Below, in pieces: positions 54,901-64,000 of a DNA stretch of 64,000 nucleotides. Made by a program: the position numbers and the translations under genes. Numbering within the stretch: the first letter of the stretch is position 1; each line of letters begins with the position of its first letter. The stretch comes from Pterobdella sp. o SKG-2022. Its lineage: Eukaryota; Annelida; Clitellata; Hirudinida; Piscicolidae. The notes below the pieces were generated by a model, which saw nothing but the letters and a program-made list of their open reading frames with translations, was not told where the DNA came from and ran no database searches. The DNA is taken from NCBI GenBank assembly GCA_964035795.1, contig OZ038325.1, forward strand, positions 5,337,163 through 5,401,162, in the 5' to 3' direction.

Positions 54901-56447
54901 TCGAAAAAGTTGTCAACTAAGTAAATCAATCATATTAGGTTACACTGCTGTGCATGTCGTAGTAGCTCGGGTAGAGAACAGTCGGCCTAGATTATTGATA
55001 CTAATAGCGTAATTAATAAAATAAGCCATTTCTTGGAACAAATTTTTAGACTGCCATCCTGAACTAATGTACAACTTGAAACTATTGAATTCAAAATTCG
55101 CCGTTCCCACGCTTGGCAGTCTGCCTTGCCGTTGTGAAAAAAAGTGTTCATCCGCCAAGCCAAATGACAGAATACCAGAATATCAGTTTTTCGATACTTT
55201 CTACCAAAGTTTACTATCATCCAATTCCTTAAAAAAAGCAGCTTCAAATTTAAAACGCTTATTTTGGTGCAGTTAACGTCAGATGCACAGCTTTCAAAAC
55301 AGAGTGGCCCTGAGAAACAATTATTCAACAAGAATACTGCAGAAATATAACTCATCAATAGAATAGTTTTTTAAAGACATCGTATGTTCTTTAGCAAAGT
55401 TGTAAAAAAAAGTTTATCAATAGAATACTAAATCTTTATTACATTGCTCAACAATAAACATGGCAACTCATGCATGGTTGAGCTCAGAAGCGTCAATGAG
55501 AGAAAATTTGGAATTGGCGGAAAAATAGAGTGTAAAGTTATGAGTCCAATAAAAATACATTATTCATCAAAAAAGTTACAGCAAGGAGCAAATTTATATA
55601 TCAAATAATTATTAAATAAATCTATAAAACCATTAAATTCATCTTCGACTAATCCACATCTCCAGATGAAACATTGATAAACATACAAAACAAACCACCC
55701 ATATCAAAAAAGTGACTAAAACTCAAGCCCATTTTCCTTATATATCTATAGTTTTGTCTGAGCGCCAAGGAATAATAAGCTATAATGAAAAAACCAAACA
55801 AATAATTGACTTGATAATGTAAGCTAGCCTTACGAAAAGCTTCGTGTCATTTAATAAACACTTTGTTGTCTTTACTTACCAAACAAATACTTCTTTACAT
55901 TTCATGGGCACACCTCATGTATCTTTTTTATTATTTTTTAGGATTTTTTATTCTTTATGATAAAGCAATTTTAAATAAATTTATTTTTTCACCAAAACTG
56001 AAATTCTCTATAAATACATAATTCCTTATTATATCATAATGAATGGAGGTAAGGTTGTATTTATCGTTATCTCATTTTCAACGAAACAATAAAAGTATCT
56101 TTTTTGCATTACATTTACATTATTCAGCATTCTCAAATCATCCTTAATCACCACAAATAATTAAAAATTAATACCTCGTCTTCCACCAGAGATTCTGAGA
56201 AGCCCACATAAGAGAACCCATACACAACGCACACAAACACGTAGACCATCAATTGCACCGTTGTGGCCCAGTATGTGAAGTAGGGTCTGTGAAATGATGT
56301 TGATCTTCATTTATCATTCATCTATCTACCCACCCATCTATCCATTCATCTATCTACCAATCCATCTATCTATCCATCCTTTTATCCACTCCCAACCTGC
56401 ACTCTTCCTGTTTCATCATCATATGCACATCATCAACGCGGGATTTT
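44131..56447 (-). CDS. RHBDF: iRhom (inactive rhomboid-like protein), conserved core; 5' end unresolved
   Basis: iRhoms are ER/Golgi polytopic rhomboid relatives that control trafficking of ADAM17 and EGF-family ligands. Exons found: 56397-56447, 56175-56286, 53174-53248, 52891-52958, 51951-52044, 51589-51638, 50012-50075, 49741-49902, 48746-48849, 48432-48585 and 44131-44553. They give about 452 residues with every phase consistent. The order is juxtamembrane segment, TM1 at (R)[17 protein letters not shown], the cysteine-rich iRhom-homology domain ([58 protein letters not shown]), then [13 protein letters not shown] and the remaining membrane helices. The active-site region reads AGPSGSQFG and [11 protein letters not shown]. 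Serine is retained behind the iRhom-specific proline. The cytosolic N-terminal exons lie above 56447 and are not established. The introns host two near-identical LINEs, a Penelope fragment, a mariner relic and a SINE. Confidence 0.92.
45465..46670 (-). mobile_element. LINE copy A (5'-truncated) in the last iRhom intron
   Basis: The minus strand encodes the palm and thumb of a non-LTR reverse transcriptase: [12 protein letters not shown], the catalytic YADD of [12 protein letters not shown], then a cysteine cluster ([20 protein letters not shown]), then [28 protein letters not shown] and [11 protein letters not shown]. An in-frame TGA after WVHKK and further stops make it defective. The 3' end is a TTGA-type repeat tail. 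It is almost identical to copy B at 53335-54600 but is truncated about 60 bp earlier at the 5' end. Confidence 0.9.
46681..47030 (+). mobile_element. Penelope-like element fragment with GIY-YIG endonuclease
   Basis: Plus-strand frames read [20 protein letters not shown] and, after a frameshift, [33 protein letters not shown] and [13 protein letters not shown]. The KVYIGKT ... K-H--DV ... SKHA--C ... ENPKI order is the C-terminal GIY-YIG nuclease of Penelope-like retroelements. One in-frame stop after INIAT and another before ENPK show that it is inactive. It directly abuts LINE copy A. Confidence 0.75.
47180..47650 (+). mobile_element. LINE C-terminal relic of a second family
   Basis: The plus strand reads TALLYGCES(stop)[18 protein letters not shown] and continues with interrupted similarity through KMRLVIASD. 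The 'LLYG-E(T)W ... R-IDG-YTKLL' pattern is the post-RT region of a non-LTR element distinct from copies A and B. Confidence 0.6.
48851..48918. repeat. (TG)34 / (CA)34 microsatellite at an iRhom 3' splice site
   Basis: An uninterrupted dinucleotide run of 68 bp. On the coding (minus) strand it is a CA repeat whose last A is followed directly by the G of the AG acceptor of the exon at 48746-48849. No normal polypyrimidine tract intervenes. Confidence 0.97.
50150..50900 (-). mobile_element. Degenerate LINE in an iRhom intron
   Basis: The minus strand near 50390-50290 reads RHLR(stop)LGHVSKK(stop)DHDWANR, matching the 'R--GHV-RM-DHDW' terminal region of non-LTR RT ORFs. Many stops; boundaries are approximate. 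Confidence 0.5.
51769..51840 (-). mobile_element. tRNA-Ile(AAT)-derived SINE, copy 2
   Basis: The minus strand is a near-complete tRNA-Ile: GGCCCGT acceptor paired with ATGGGCC, A box TAGTTCAGCTGG, anticodon loop CTAATTA (AAT) in a TTAGA/TCTAA stem, and B box GGTTCAATCCC. The T stem is one base short, and the 3' side runs into the same tail as the copy at 32183-32249. It lies in an iRhom intron in the sense direction. A recently decayed tRNA gene is the alternative. Confidence 0.7.
52578..52850 (+). mobile_element. Tc1/mariner transposase C-terminal relic in an iRhom intron
   Basis: Plus-strand frames read [14 protein letters not shown] and later [18 protein letters not shown]. Their order and spacing resemble mariner transposase 'VLFHQDNA ... 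PSD-FLF-KLK--L-G--F'. The catalytic Asp of the first block and of the second are substituted and the frame is broken. The antisense iRhom exon at 52891-52958 begins 40 bp away. Confidence 0.4.
53335..54600 (-). mobile_element. LINE copy B (5'-truncated) in an iRhom intron
   Basis: Same family as 45465-46670, with an extra 5' block ([21 protein letters not shown]) that includes the start of the RT fingers. The two copies differ at only about ten positions over 1.2 kb and share the TGA after WVHKK. This copy has an additional stop in place of Tyr in the AMICYMCNI region. It begins (3' end) within the same TTGA-type tail. Confidence 0.9.
54935..55300 (+). repeat. Copy 2 of the ~350-bp structured repeat
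   Basis: It carries ACTGCTGT, GTCGGCCTAGATTATTGATA, CTGCCTTGCCGTTGTG, CCGCCAAGCCAAATGACA, ATACCAGAATATCAG and the 3' GGTGCAGTTAACGTCA end. It lies in the iRhom intron after the TM1 exon, antisense to the gene. Confidence 0.85.
56305..56395. repeat. (CATC/CTAT) tetranucleotide repeat in an iRhom intron
   Basis: Imperfect ATCT/ATCC tetranucleotide tract ending directly at the donor of the iRhom exon at 56397-56447. Confidence 0.85.
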
Positions 56448-56478
56448 CTGTAGTCTAGGCCTGTGTGTTATTTCCATC

Positions 56479-56889
56479 TCAATCATCATCATCATCGTTA
56501 ACATCACCCTCATCATCGTTAACATCACCCTCATCATCGTTAACATCACCCTCATCATCCTTATTAAATTCACCACCATCGAATTCATTATCATCTATTT
56601 TGAATAAAATTTTATAGTTAAAACATCTTCATCATTGCCATAATGCCACCACCCACCTAGTAACTCTCCATACATATTCCTGGTAGTATTCACATCAATT
56701 TTCTCTAACAAATCACCATCAAATCTTTTTCCTCTTTCCACTTTTATTTTATTCATAATTTTTTTGGTTGCAACACCATGTCGAATTATATCGTCATCTA
56801 TTTCAACTCTATCATCCCCCTCTTCTTTTTTGAAGTAAACTTTTTTATGTTCTTTTGTCGGTTTCATTATGGGAACTGAATCAAAGTAG
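56479..56889 (-). CDS. Candidate acidic coding exons upstream of the iRhom core
   Basis: After a minus-strand acceptor (cattacag, exon from 56889) an open frame reads YFDSVPIMKPTKEHKKVYF... to GELL. A gtgggt donor and an aaaatag acceptor 62 nt apart then join in phase to DDNEFDGGEFNKDDEG and a threefold heptad DDEGDVN encoded by a 21-bp tandem repeat, ending at TGA 56479-56481. It could be part of the iRhom cytosolic domain, which is poorly conserved, or a separate small acidic protein. The phase does not join the next iRhom exon as modelled, so the assignment is open. Confidence 0.35.
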
Positions 56890-57039
56890 CTGTAATGACA
56901 ATGTTGATGAAGATAATAATGATACGAGTGAATGATGATGGGGATGAAAATGAATGAGAAATAGAATGATACTGATCAAAATGAATGCCGGTGAGCGTGT
57001 GTGGCTGGTAGGCTGAGCACAAAGAAGTAGATGGGTAAA

Positions 57040-58177
57040 TTCGGTTTGAATTTTTTGAACTTTCTTGGTTTCGCTCTTACCTTTCTCGACGTTCTCAGTT
57101 CGTTAAAATGGACAATTTCTCTTCTTCTCTACATCACCCAACTCAGGCGTGCCGCAGGGCTCCGTTCTGGGACCAATCCTCTTCTATCTTTATACATCAC
57201 CCATGTGTAGCATTATTGTACAGCACGACTTGCTTTTTCACCAGTTCGCTGACGACATCATTCTTTTCACTGGAGTTTCTCATCCAGATTCTAGCCACAC
57301 TCTCCTTAAATTATCCAGTTGTCTTTCCGCTCTAAACTCCTGGTTTTCCCAAAGCCAACTGAAACTAAACCCTACTAAGAGTGAGGTGATGTTTGTCGGC
57401 AGCTCTCGTTTTCTAGCAAAATACAATCTCCCTTCTGTGGTAATTCTCGACGGCACCACACTTCCTATATCTTCCAAGCTCAAAATCTTAGGTGTCACCT
57501 TAGATTCAAATTTGAACTTTGCTCACTTTATTTCTCAAATAATCCAATCTTCCAATTTCCATATCTATGCCATAAAAAAAGTACGCAAAATCTTACCTCT
57601 TGCCACTGCTAATGCCCTCTTTATCTCACTAGTTCTTTCCAGATTGGAACACTGTGATTCTCTCCTTTGCGGGCAGCCAAACTATCTTTTATGCAAACTT
57701 CAAGCCCTCCAAAACCATGCGGCCAAGACGGTTCTTTAAGCTGATTATTTCAGCTCTTCCAGCGACTGTCTTGATCGTTTGCACTGGCTACCTGTCTCCC
57801 AAAGATGCAAGTTTAAATTACTTTGGCTCATTGCATGCACTCTCAAGCTTGAACAACCTGCTTATCTTTTTGATCTTTTTTCAATCAGACACACACGTCA
57901 ACCACTCAGATCCTTGCACTCTGGTCTCCAGCTTCATCAACCTGTTTTTTCAGGCTTGTTTACTAGTCGCTCTTTTTCTCACCATACTATACGTCTGTGG
58001 AATTCACTTCCTTCTAACTTGCGCTCATCGCCTTCTCTCATGAGCTTTCGCAAACTTTTGAAAACTCAGATCATAAACATCCCCAGTCATAATCTCTTAC
58101 AAACCTTGAGCGTCTCTGAAGCAATCTTGAATTGATAACTGCGCGCTATAAAAATCTTAATAATAATAATAATAAAT
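57040..58177 (+). mobile_element. CR1/L2-like LINE, 5'-truncated, with (TAA)n tail
   Basis: Plus-strand frames give LSWFRSYLSRRSQFV, then GVPQGSVLGPILFYLY, the catalytic FADD (HQFADDIILFTG), LNSWFSQSQLKLNPTKSEVM, LKILGVTLDSNLNF and LEHCDSLL. After a frameshift near 57760 come HWLPVSQRCKFKLLWL, RLWNSLPSNLRSSPSLMSF and the end of the ORF near 58135. The 3' end is GCGCGCTATAAAAATCTTAA followed by TAA repeats, the usual form for this LINE group. Two frameshifts make it inactive, but it is otherwise well preserved. Confidence 0.88.
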
Positions 58178-58254
58178 TGTTGAAATTGTGAGAATATAAA
58201 TTTGAGATGTTTGAAGCAAGTTGTAAAAAAAGGATGATGATTGTAAGAAGCAAG

Positions 58255-58440
58255 CGAGGAGTTATTCATGTTTAAGGTGGTAAAGGATAGGAGCACCAAA
58301 TTTAATTTTGAAAAACATAACGGAAAACATTTATCGTGGGCATGGGTTAGTATTTAAAGATGCCTATGAGAGGCTTAAATCAAAGAAGAGTTTAAGGCCA
58401 GTGACTCTTTGGTAAAAGAAAAGATACTAGCTTATAAAAT
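58255..58440 (+). mobile_element. LINE 3' tail fragment
   Basis: The plus strand reads NITENIYRGHGLVFKDAYER and LKSKKSLRPVTLW, the terminal residues of the same RT ORF type as 36330-36560. It sits 80 bp downstream of the CR1/L2-like element and is a separate insertion. Confidence 0.55.
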
Positions 58441-59774
58441 TATATATGATGATGATAAAGACGAGAATTATGATGATGATTAAAAAAAATGAGAATAATA
58501 ATGAAAATAAATATATGATGATGATGAAGACGAAAATCATGAAATATATAAGTATTTAATAATAATGAGTAAAAATAGATGATAAAAAATCCTGACGATG
58601 AGAAAAAATATGATGAAGAGAAGGAAAATGAGGGAAAATGATGATATAAAGATAAATATGTTAATAATGATGACTTGAGAAAATTGATACTGAATTGCAT
58701 GCGAGCTTTCTGAACCGCCAGAATGTCTTATCAAAAAACCACTTTCTTTCAGTAACTTTTATAAATAAAGATATCTTACATTTACGACTCCAACCACTTC
58801 TGAAACAAGTAAGCTACATTAAAAAACGCGTTATGAAAACTTTCATTATGCAAATTTAAAAAATAGAGAAATATAGTTCATAACAATTGATCAAATAATT
58901 TTCATAAATATAATCATTCGTGACTAAAAAAACGCAATCAAGTCAGTGTTTCCCTTAAAAAGAGGCATTGAGGTCTAAAGAGCCAAATTGAATTACAAGA
59001 CTATTATTGAAGACAAAACCAAAATTTTTTGATTACAGAAAGAGAGCATGTTTTCTGATATTACTTTATATGTGATTATGATGATGGTAAATATGGAAGT
59101 ATGTGGAAATGCTGATGATCAATTCAAAAAGTATAATATTTAGAATTATTAGATTTAATGCTTAGAATAAAAAATATCTTAGAAACAATGTTAATGCTGA
59201 AAATAACTAAAATTTAAAAAATTAAAAAAAAGATAAGAACACTGCATTGCTATATTCTGTTGACGCTTTCTTCTCATCCTCCTTCTCCCTCTCCAACTCC
59301 TCCGCCTCCTCCTCCTCCTCTTCCTTCTCTTGTTCCTTTTTTTCTTTTTTTGATTCGTCTATGAAATTGTTATAGTTCAAATTTTAGACTCAAAATGAAT
59401 GAATTACAAAAAAACAGCCTAAGAATGAAGTAAATTAAGAAATTAAAAATGGAAAAATTCCAAAGATTCTAGCATTCAACTTGCTATAAGTTTAAAAAAA
59501 CATTTGAATATTTAAAACACAAAAAAACGAATAATAATAAGCATCAAAACATAAAATAACATCCCTAATACATAAAAAAACCCCGTCATTGACAAGTATC
59601 AGTAATCTCGCACCATGCACTTGTTTGAAAAAGTCTTCGTCAATAACATCGTCTTCGTTTATAGACACCTGATGTTGTTTTCAAAAACCCATAAAGAATT
59701 CAATACTTTCAAATAATTTCGTAATTATTGATATAATCTTTAATAATATTTCATTACTATTCATACTATTTTTT
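58441..59774. other. Low-complexity, gene-free DNA
   Basis: 58441-58660 is GAT/GATGA-rich simple sequence. 59267-59355 is a pyrimidine-rich run (CTCCTC, CTTTTT) that on the minus strand would encode an acidic KE-rich stretch (KEQEKEEEEEE), possibly part of a disordered exon but unsupported by flanking evidence. Otherwise nothing was recognised. Confidence 0.4.
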
Positions 59775-60140
59775 CATTTCCATTATATGACCTTGAGCAT
59801 GACGTCAAACTGCACCAAGCTTAGTGCCTTTAATTTAAGGCTGCTTTTCTGTTATAACCTAGATAACAGGAGACTTTAGCAGGTATGGACAAACTGATAT
59901 TCTGGTAGCGTTGTCATTTGGCATGGCAGATGATTTTTCTTTTTCGACAACGGCAATACAAACTGCCCGAGTGTGGAAACGGCGGATCAGTGTGTAGAAA
60001 ATTGTTCCAAACAGGAGGCTCACATTATACACTTTATAAACTATTTTATTAAATAGTTTATTTAACAAACTATTCTAGTATCAGTAATCTAGGCTGACTG
60101 CTATTGACCCCAGTTACTGGGACTTTTACAGCAGTATAAT
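59775..60140 (-). repeat. Copy 3 of the ~350-bp structured repeat
   Basis: The minus strand has the clearest 5' hairpin: CTGCTGTAAAAGTCCCAGTA then ACTGGGGTCAATAGCAG. It also has GCCTAGATTACTGATACTAG, GTTTCCACACTCGGGCAG, CCGTTGTCG, GCCAAATGACAACGCTACC and the 3' GGTGCAGTTTGACGTCATGC end. Confidence 0.87.
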
Positions 60141-61339
60141 TAACTAGATTATTATTGCTGATATTATTACCACAGCACTTCTGGAGGCAGGAGCGAAACT
60201 TCTACGACTGAATGAGGCAGTATCGTCAATAGTAGCACGTGACTGTGTGTTTGTGTGTCCATGAGAGTTTGAATAAAATAATTCACGTACAATAACATAC
60301 CGTCAGTCTTTTAATTCCTTCATAAGCTATTTTCAAAACTGAATCTTTCTCTGTACGAGGTGTTGGATAGGGCCTGTACGTGTAGGTGCGAGTTCATTTA
60401 TGCGTGTATGTATACAAAACAAAGTTGAAATGACTTTTGAAATCTGTATTTGAAATGAAATGACTTTTAATGCAGATTTCAAAAGTTTAAACCTAGTAAA
60501 AGACTTCACTCCACCATATACAGAGTACCAAATCGCTATATGGCCACTCGTAAACGCCGCATAATTTCATTAAATATTGACACCAAAAATTTTATTACAG
60601 CTTGTAATTATGTATAGGCAGGTGAAAAAATATATAAAATGCAAAAATATATTTTTTATATTTTATTTGTCTAAAAATTTGAACTAATAACGGAAGAACA
60701 AGCCAAGACTCCGGCTTTTGATCAGATCAAAAAGTCAAAAATAAAATTTATCAATAATGATTTTCTCAAGCCAAAGTAAAATGAAGAAATTTTTCAAACA
60801 CTCATTATAGAGTACGAAGCTTTTTGTCAACAGTATGCTCAAATGACACCATTCTTAAGGACCTTACTTTTTAGGCTTTTTACTATGACCTGGGAATGAC
60901 GTATGTTTTGGGCATGACGTTGAAAAGGCACCTCTCCAAGGCATGACATTAAAAGGCATCTACGCCCTAGCGTTTAGGCCTGCTAGTTGGTGGGGCTGCT
61001 AACCACTCAGGGTACAAACCTAAACGACCCTTCCCTGCCCTCCAGTAATCCTTCGGACTTACTAATTTTATCTTGTTTCAAAATAATTTTTTTGGAGGAC
61101 CTCCCACAAACTGTTTCATCAGTCTGCTCTCATCAAGCTAGGTTCTTAGAACAAGTTCTTTGTATGCAAAGAAACATCCTAGGACCAACTCTAACAGCCT
61201 GATGACGAAGATAGGGTACGTTCCTAACCTACAGAGTGGAACATGGGGATAATAAAAAAAAAGATTTTTTACTAAGAAATCTGAAAAGTACCAAAAGATA
61301 CATTTTCATTAGAGCGTCATTTAACCAGCCTGCTAGATT

Positions 61340-61798
61340 TTAGCCCCCTTGGAAAGGTGGGCCAAGAATTTCAATAGCGTCCTCAACCGACCATCGAAGA
61401 TAAGTGACGAAACTATTCATCGACTACCACAAGTCATGATAAACAAAGACCTTGATGCCCTTTCATCTGTAGATGAAGTCGCAAAAGCCATTAAGCAAAT
61501 GTCAGTAGATAAAGCACCACGTTCTGATACTATACCGGAAGACCTAATCAAATCTGGTAGCACTTGGCTTACTAAAAAACTCACCGATCTGTTTCAAGTT
61601 CACTGGAAAAAAGGAACGTTTCTAAAAGCATTTGAAGACGCTACCATTGTGCACATACATACAAAAAAAGAAAAAAAACTGTCATGCAACAGCTATAAAA
61701 GTATCTCTTTTCTTTCACTTGCAGGAAAGATCTTGGCTCGTGTTCTCTTGAACCGTTTACTGGAGCACCTCGAACAAAAAAGCTATAATTTTCGATAA
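61340..61798 (+). mobile_element. LINE reverse-transcriptase fragment
   Basis: A single open frame reads ERWAKNFNSVLNRPS, VDEVAKAIKQMSVDKAPRSD, LTKKLTDLFQVHW and SLAGKILARVLLNRLLEHLE. This is the linker and fingers region of a non-LTR RT, upstream of the catalytic YADD, which is absent. It ends abruptly at about 61796 where unrelated AT-rich DNA starts. Confidence 0.82.
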
Positions 61799-62099
61799 GT
61801 TCAGCCTATCCATGCAACACTAAAAAAAAGTTAATTTTGTAGCTATGATTTTAGAGCAATTTAAACTCAGACTATAATTATTAACTATGAACTTATTTTA
61901 AAATAACTTATTCTATTTTCAGTTCTATTATTTTAATATTAATTTTAGACTTTGAGGAAAAGTATCTTTTCTGATAATGCAGAGGAATTAATCTCGTACT
62001 ATAAGAAAAACGATGAAAATTTCAAATCAAACCAAAGCACCAAGAGCATTTAAAGTCTATATAGACGACATATTCGCGATTACGCAAAAAACAACAAAG

Positions 62100-62165
62100 C
62101 ACACATCATCATTATTATCATCATTTTACGTCCGTTACCAAGCTAGTATGGGTTAACGGGGCTCA
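62100..62165 (+). repeat. CATCATTATTATCATC microsatellite with adjoining hairpin
   Basis: An ATC/ATT-rich run is followed by ACGTCCGTTACCAAGCTAG and TATGGGTTAACGGGGC, an imperfect palindrome with CCGTT/AACGG arms. The pair resembles a widespread invertebrate 'ATCATC...AACGTCCG...CATGGGTTGGACGG' repeat; that resemblance is from memory. Confidence 0.5.
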
Positions 62166-62462
62166 TAAAGGTTCTTCTCCACGCTCTACTGTCTTTTTGA
62201 ACAAAAGAGAACCAAAAATATGTTACACGTGTGAAAGAAAAAAAAGTCCCAAAACCATTCTTGAATAAGAAAAAAAGATAGAAGTTTATCGACAAAAATC
62301 TATCGTAAACCATGGGCTGCCCTAAACCCTCAATCTAGTCAAAAGCCCAATATTAGGCAAGGAGAATTTAAAGAAGCTTTATTCCGAGCCTACAACATAT
62401 GGTCAAAAAAGCTACTTTTGAAAAAATTAATGGATTTGTTAATGAAAAATTTTGAAGACATC

Positions 62463-62820
62463 AAATTAGATTATTCTGCTGTAAATGTCCCAGTAATGGG
62501 ACTGACAGCAGTCGGCCTAGATTATTGATAAAATTATAGAATAATTTGAAAAATGTCATTTATTTGGAACAAACTTTTATAAAATGCTAGCCCAAGCTAA
62601 CACCAAACATGAAATTATCGATGTTTCTGCACTTTGGCAGCTTGCCTTACCGTTGTCAACAAAAAAAAACATCCGCCAAGCCAAATGACAACGATACCAA
62701 AATATCAGTTTGTTGATATCCCTTACCGAGTCTACCGTGATTCAGGTTATAACAGAAAAGCAATTTGAATTTGGAGACGTTATCTTCCTTGCAGTTTAAC
62801 GATATGCCCAAAACCATGTA
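62463..62820 (+). repeat. Copy 4 of the ~350-bp structured repeat
   Basis: It has CTGCTGTAAATGTCCCAGTA, GACAGCAGTCGGCCTAGATT, CTTGCCTTACCGTTGTC, CCGCCAAGCCAAATGACAAC, GATACCAAAATATCAGTTTG and a 3' GCAGTTTAACGATATGCCC end. It sits inside the Penelope-like copy. Confidence 0.87.
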
Positions 62821-64000
62821 AGAGAGAAAAACTACACCAAAGTGCTCAAACATATAAACCAAAAAAACAAGAGCAAGAAATAAGAGCAGGTTATAATCTG
62901 AGATTGAAAAATACAGGAAAAAAGATAATAGAACAAATTAACTAAAAAATAAAATCATATTACCTGGGTCTCAATACCATTCATGCACCATATAAAACCA
63001 CAGTTAAAAAAACATTTACCAACGATAGTGTGTCCTTTTATTGTTTTTCTGGTTCCAAACTAGAAAAAAATCTATATGCTGCAAATTAAACAAAACTCGA
63101 TAGATTGGACCAGAAGGGAATATAAAAACTGAAATATTCGGACAATCCTGAAAATTGTCTTATCAGGTGGACAAAAGCCAATATAAAGACTCGAATAAAG
63201 CAACATGAAGCAGATGTAACGTCAAAAAAGAGCTTAAACACAATTCAGGTATAAGCAATTACGAGTGTGAAGGCTCCCATAAAAAGGTGGACTGGGATAA
63301 ACCAGAAGTCTTAAATGAAATTAATAATACGAAAGAGATTGGAAATGAAAAAATTCAATTCACTGCTGCAAGTAGACACAAATACTGATAAGATCACATG
63401 AAAGGTACAATAAGAACTTGACAAAGGCATATCAGGGGAGGTATGGAGACTAATTTTTCTGCAGCACCAGAAAATATATTTTTCCTTAAAGTCAAAAATT
63501 AATATTGAAATAACATTGAAAGTAAAAATTTATTTTCAAAATATTTTAATTGCTCACAAATCATAATTATAGTCTTTGTTTAAAATGGCTCATTAACCAA
63601 AGTTAAAAAATAAAATAAACCTCTTATTTAGGCGCAAAAGTTTTGAAAAATTGCATAAAAATGAAAGGTTTTTTCAAAAAATGTATTAAAACAGAAAACT
63701 TGAGTTTTTCAGCAGGTTGTTTACCAGGGTAGGACCAGTCACATAAAAAAATTTTTTCCTTGTAGTTTTGAGCTCAGACATACCTGAATTCAATCTTACC
63801 CGCAAAATGTTTTAACGCCAGAAACTTGGTTACATTTGCCTCTGCTAGAAGCTTTTTTTATGCATTTGCAAATGAAAGGTTTCTTTTTTTGTTGTTAAGC
63901 TTCCGGTCCCAAAACTGTTTTCTCTTTTGCCTACACAGTTTGCTGAAAAATGACTTTTGCAAAACCTTCTTTCACAATTGAACTTGAGATACTTTCCTTT

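Larger units (their letters stand above)
61975..63420 (+). mobile_element. Penelope-like element, interrupted copy
   Basis: Near 62050-62095 the plus strand reads KVYIDDIFAITQK, with the YIDD reverse-transcriptase catalytic box typical of Penelope-like elements. From about 63160 it reads KTRIKQHEADV and, frameshifted, GISNYECEGSHKKVDWDKPE, the C-terminal GIY-YIG nuclease zone. Repeat copy 4 (62463-62820) is inserted between the two. Extent and internal order are approximate; the copy is dead. Confidence 0.6.

Noticed and set aside
61195..61225. Hammerhead-ribozyme-like CTGATGACGAAGA
   Set aside because: There is no stem II between the conserved CTGATGA and GAA elements and no matching stem III.

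Overview
The window is eukaryotic nuclear DNA from an animal. It is AT-rich, its genes have many GT-AG introns, and it carries two gene types typical of animals: an iRhom pseudoprotease and a PBC-class TALE homeobox gene. Gene density (about ten protein genes in 64 kb) and modest introns point to an invertebrate. The phylum cannot be fixed from sequence alone. The transposons are mixed: several non-LTR LINE families, Penelope-like elements, a mariner relic, tRNA-derived SINEs, and an unnamed repeat of about 350 bp.

Region by region. 308-420 is the last exon of SUCLG2 (+). 1517-2322 is a complete four-exon acyl-CoA-binding protein gene (-), head to head with a complete 21-exon oxysterol-binding protein gene, OSBP (+, 2587-15078). 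15079-19099 has no recognised gene. 19100-23539 is a ten-exon NAD-dependent glycerol-3-phosphate dehydrogenase (-), lying 168 bp behind intronless BUD13 (-, 23708-24751). BUD13 is divergent from an intronless gene for a membrane-anchored protein I do not recognise (+, 25148-26398). 27167-30750 is a six-exon gene for a small secreted protein with three LDL-receptor class A modules, probably GPI-anchored (+). 33485-37807 is PBX/extradenticle (+). 39386-42731 is an asparagine-rich protein with a CtBP-type motif (-). 42993-43064 is tRNA-Pro(AGG). 44131 to at least 56447 is iRhom (-), whose introns hold most of the transposons. 57000-64000 is mainly transposon wreckage.

The exon models were built by hand from homology, splice sites and phase continuity; ACBP, OSBP, GPD1, PBX, the LDLa gene and the iRhom core close with consistent phases. 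The genes are not a pathway cluster. SUCLG2, ACBP, OSBP and GPD1 are all housekeeping or lipid/energy genes, which is probably coincidence. I found no clearly new multi-gene system. The items most worth a second look are the four-copy structured repeat, splice-site-associated tandem repeats in OSBP and iRhom, the iRhom active-site serine, the presequence-like start of GPD1, and the out-of-frame 3' end of PBX.
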